DNA of 64,000 nt from a candidate division BRC1 bacterium HGW-BRC1-1 (GTDB lineage Bacteria; Sumerlaeota; Sumerlaeia; Sumerlaeales; Sumerlaeaceae): NCBI GenBank assembly GCA_002842095.1, contig PHCB01000009.1, positions 133,468 through 197,467 of the forward strand, read 5' to 3'. Position 1 is the stretch's first letter. The number at the start of each line of letters is the position of its first letter. Of this stretch, positions 63,017 to 64,000 are shown piece by piece. Under the pieces are notes generated by a model, which saw nothing but the letters and a program-made list of their open reading frames with translations, ran no database searches and had not been told where the DNA came from. Both the position numbers and the translations under genes were made by a program.

Positions 63017-63838
63017 ATGGTTTACAACGAAGTGAGTTCACAACTGCGGGTGTTGCTCGTGGGCGACGCCGTGGGGCGGCCCGGTCGGCGCGCCCTGAAG
63101 AAGTTCCTGCCGGCATGGAAGCGCGAAGGTCGGGCAGATTTTATCATCGCCAACGGCGAGAATTCCGCCCACGGCAAGGGGATCAGCGGCGACACCGCCA
63201 GCGAGATGTTCGACGCCGGGGTGGACGTGATTACCACCGGCAACCATGTGTGGGACAACAAAGACGTTTTCCGGTTCATCGACGATGAGCCGCGGCTCAT
63301 CCGCCCCAACAATTATCACCCGGCGGCGGAAGTGCCCGGACGCGGTTACGGCGTGTTCGAGTGCGAGACCACCGGCTTCACCATCGGCGTGGTGAACGTG
63401 ATGGGGCGTGTGATGATGGAACCGCTCGAGTGTCCGTTTCGCACAACGCGCGCGGCGATCACGCAACTGCGCCAGCGCACCAACATCATTTTCGTGGACC
63501 TGCACGCCGAGGCCACGAGCGAAAAAATTGCGTTGGGCTGGTACCTCGACGGCACGGCGACGTGCGTCTTCGGCACCCACACCCACGTGCAAACGGCCGA
63601 CGAGCGGCTGCTGAACCAGGGCACGGCGTTTATTAGCGACCTCGGCATGACGGGCGCCCACGACAGCGTCATCGGCATGAAGTATGAATCGGTCATCAAC
63701 CGCTTCCTGCGCGGAATGCCCAGCCGGTTCGAAGTGGCCGAAGACAACGTGCAACTGCGCGGCGCGCTGGTGACCGTGGACCCCGACACCGGCAAAGCCA
63801 TCAGCATCGAGCGCGTGGTGGAGAAACTGGGCGGGTAG
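63017..63838 (+). CDS. ymdB: YmdB-family metallophosphoesterase (TIGR00282)
   Basis: 273 residues. Dinuclear-metal motifs: LLVGDAVGRPGRRAL, IIANGENSAHGKG, VITTGNHVWDNK, and VDLHAEATSEKIALGWYLDG with GTHTHVQTADER. Characterised members hydrolyse 2',3'-cyclic nucleotides and influence biofilm and motility decisions in Bacillus. The start is uncertain by a few codons because the first residues (MVYNEVSSQ) precede the core; no strong ribosome binding site is visible. It is the last complete gene in the window. Confidence 0.93.
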   Translation: MVYNEVSSQLRVLLVGDAVGRPGRRALKKFLPAWKREGRADFIIANGENSAHGKGISGDTASEMFDAGVDVITTGNHVWDNKDVFRFIDDEPRLIRPNNYHPAAEVPGRGYGVFECETTGFTIGVVNVMGRVMMEPLECPFRTTRAAITQLRQRTNIIFVDLHAEATSEKIALGWYLDGTATCVFGTHTHVQTADERLLNQGTAFISDLGMTGAHDSVIGMKYESVINRFLRGMPSRFEVAEDNVQLRGALVTVDPDTGKAISIERVVEKLGG

Positions 63839-63869
63839 TCCAGGACATTCCGGGAAAAAGATCCGCTGT

Positions 63870-64000
63870 TTACAAATCCTCTTCCACGCGGAGGATGAAC
63901 GGCTCTTCGCGGGTGATGCCCATTTTGGCGGTGTCGGCCAGGGCGGCTTGCACGTCGTGTTCCACGGCTTTGTGGGTCACGATGATCACGTCGGCAGCAG
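63870..64000 (-). CDS. hom: Homoserine dehydrogenase, C-terminal ACT-domain end (partial)
   Basis: Only the last 42 codons and stop are inside the window; not in the ORF track. The reading ADVIIVTHKAVEHDVQAAL ... PFILRVEEDL matches the terminal ACT domain of homoserine dehydrogenase, which senses threonine in the aspartate pathway. The rest lies beyond the right edge. It is convergent with ymdB. Confidence 0.7.
   Translation of the reverse strand, partial: AADVIIVTHKAVEHDVQAALADTAKMGITREEPFILRVEEDL

Overview
The window is a GC-rich chromosomal segment of a Gram-negative-type, aerobically respiring bacterium that I cannot place to species. It carries a pentaheme-cytochrome/NrfD Alternative Complex III operon, an adenosylcobalamin-dependent (class II) ribonucleotide reductase, a WecA/WecC/Wzx-type surface-glycan gene set, glutaminyl-tRNA synthetase, secreted glycosidase-like proteins and a prepilin-like protein under a cobalamin riboswitch. 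Many short dispersed repeats (CTTTGCGTC-type, 9-bp ATGGACNNN-type, 11-bp TTGCACACCGG-type) are typical of environmental genomes from PVC/FCB-like lineages and candidate phyla such as Sumerlaeota or Hydrogenedentota. That placement is inference only.

Layout. 1-5.4 kb (minus): actA-actB-actC-actD, respiratory Alternative Complex III, running off the left edge. 6.0-15.3 kb: surface-polysaccharide genes (wecC, a GT4 glycosyltransferase, a Wzx-like flippase, a WecA-like phosphoglycosyl transferase) interleaved with a SAM methyltransferase, birA, coaX and a tRNA-Leu(UAG). 14.2-16.7 kb is a tightly overlapped wecA-like/cdd/psuG operon, followed by glnS. 18.6-23.0 kb (minus): two tandem paralogous ABC-exporter cassettes; the first in transcription order has ATPase plus permease, while the second keeps its permease but its ATPase is reduced to a 33-codon in-frame deletion remnant. 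23.6-27.0 kb (minus): an FtsL-like protein and nrdJ. 27.5-34.8 kb: YfhO-like membrane protein, GNAT acetyltransferase, SppA protease, Era GTPase and a secreted multi-OB-fold protein.

34.9-38.9 kb looks like a small accessory insertion between two well-formed terminators and the next operon: a DUF2188 protein and a single-chain restriction-modification enzyme of the type ISP/IIG kind. 39.1-42.3 kb: a membrane-fusion protein/FtsX-permease/ATPase efflux operon. 42.4-54.3 kb: a GHL10 secreted hydrolase-like protein, a cobalamin riboswitch with its prepilin-like target, a very long proline/alanine-rich PpiC-type foldase, a MATE transporter, an exported protein, a lipase-like hydrolase, yicC, a small membrane protein, and a TPR/LysM/YkuD-fold protein that lacks the catalytic cysteine. 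54.4-64 kb: hisG, a secreted six-hairpin glycosidase with an F5/8 C domain, an SSS-family symporter, a second GHL10 protein, ymdB, and the C-terminus of homoserine dehydrogenase at the right edge.

Most notable are (1) the cobalamin riboswitch directly in front of a stand-alone prepilin-like gene; (2) dispersed repeats that have become the coding ends of three genes (era C-terminus, yfhO-like C-terminus, ABC ATPase N-terminus); (3) the decayed ATPase whose remnant may persist as a translational coupler; and (4) the YkuD domain with Cys replaced by Thr. All calls come from reading the sequence and translations; no database search was possible.
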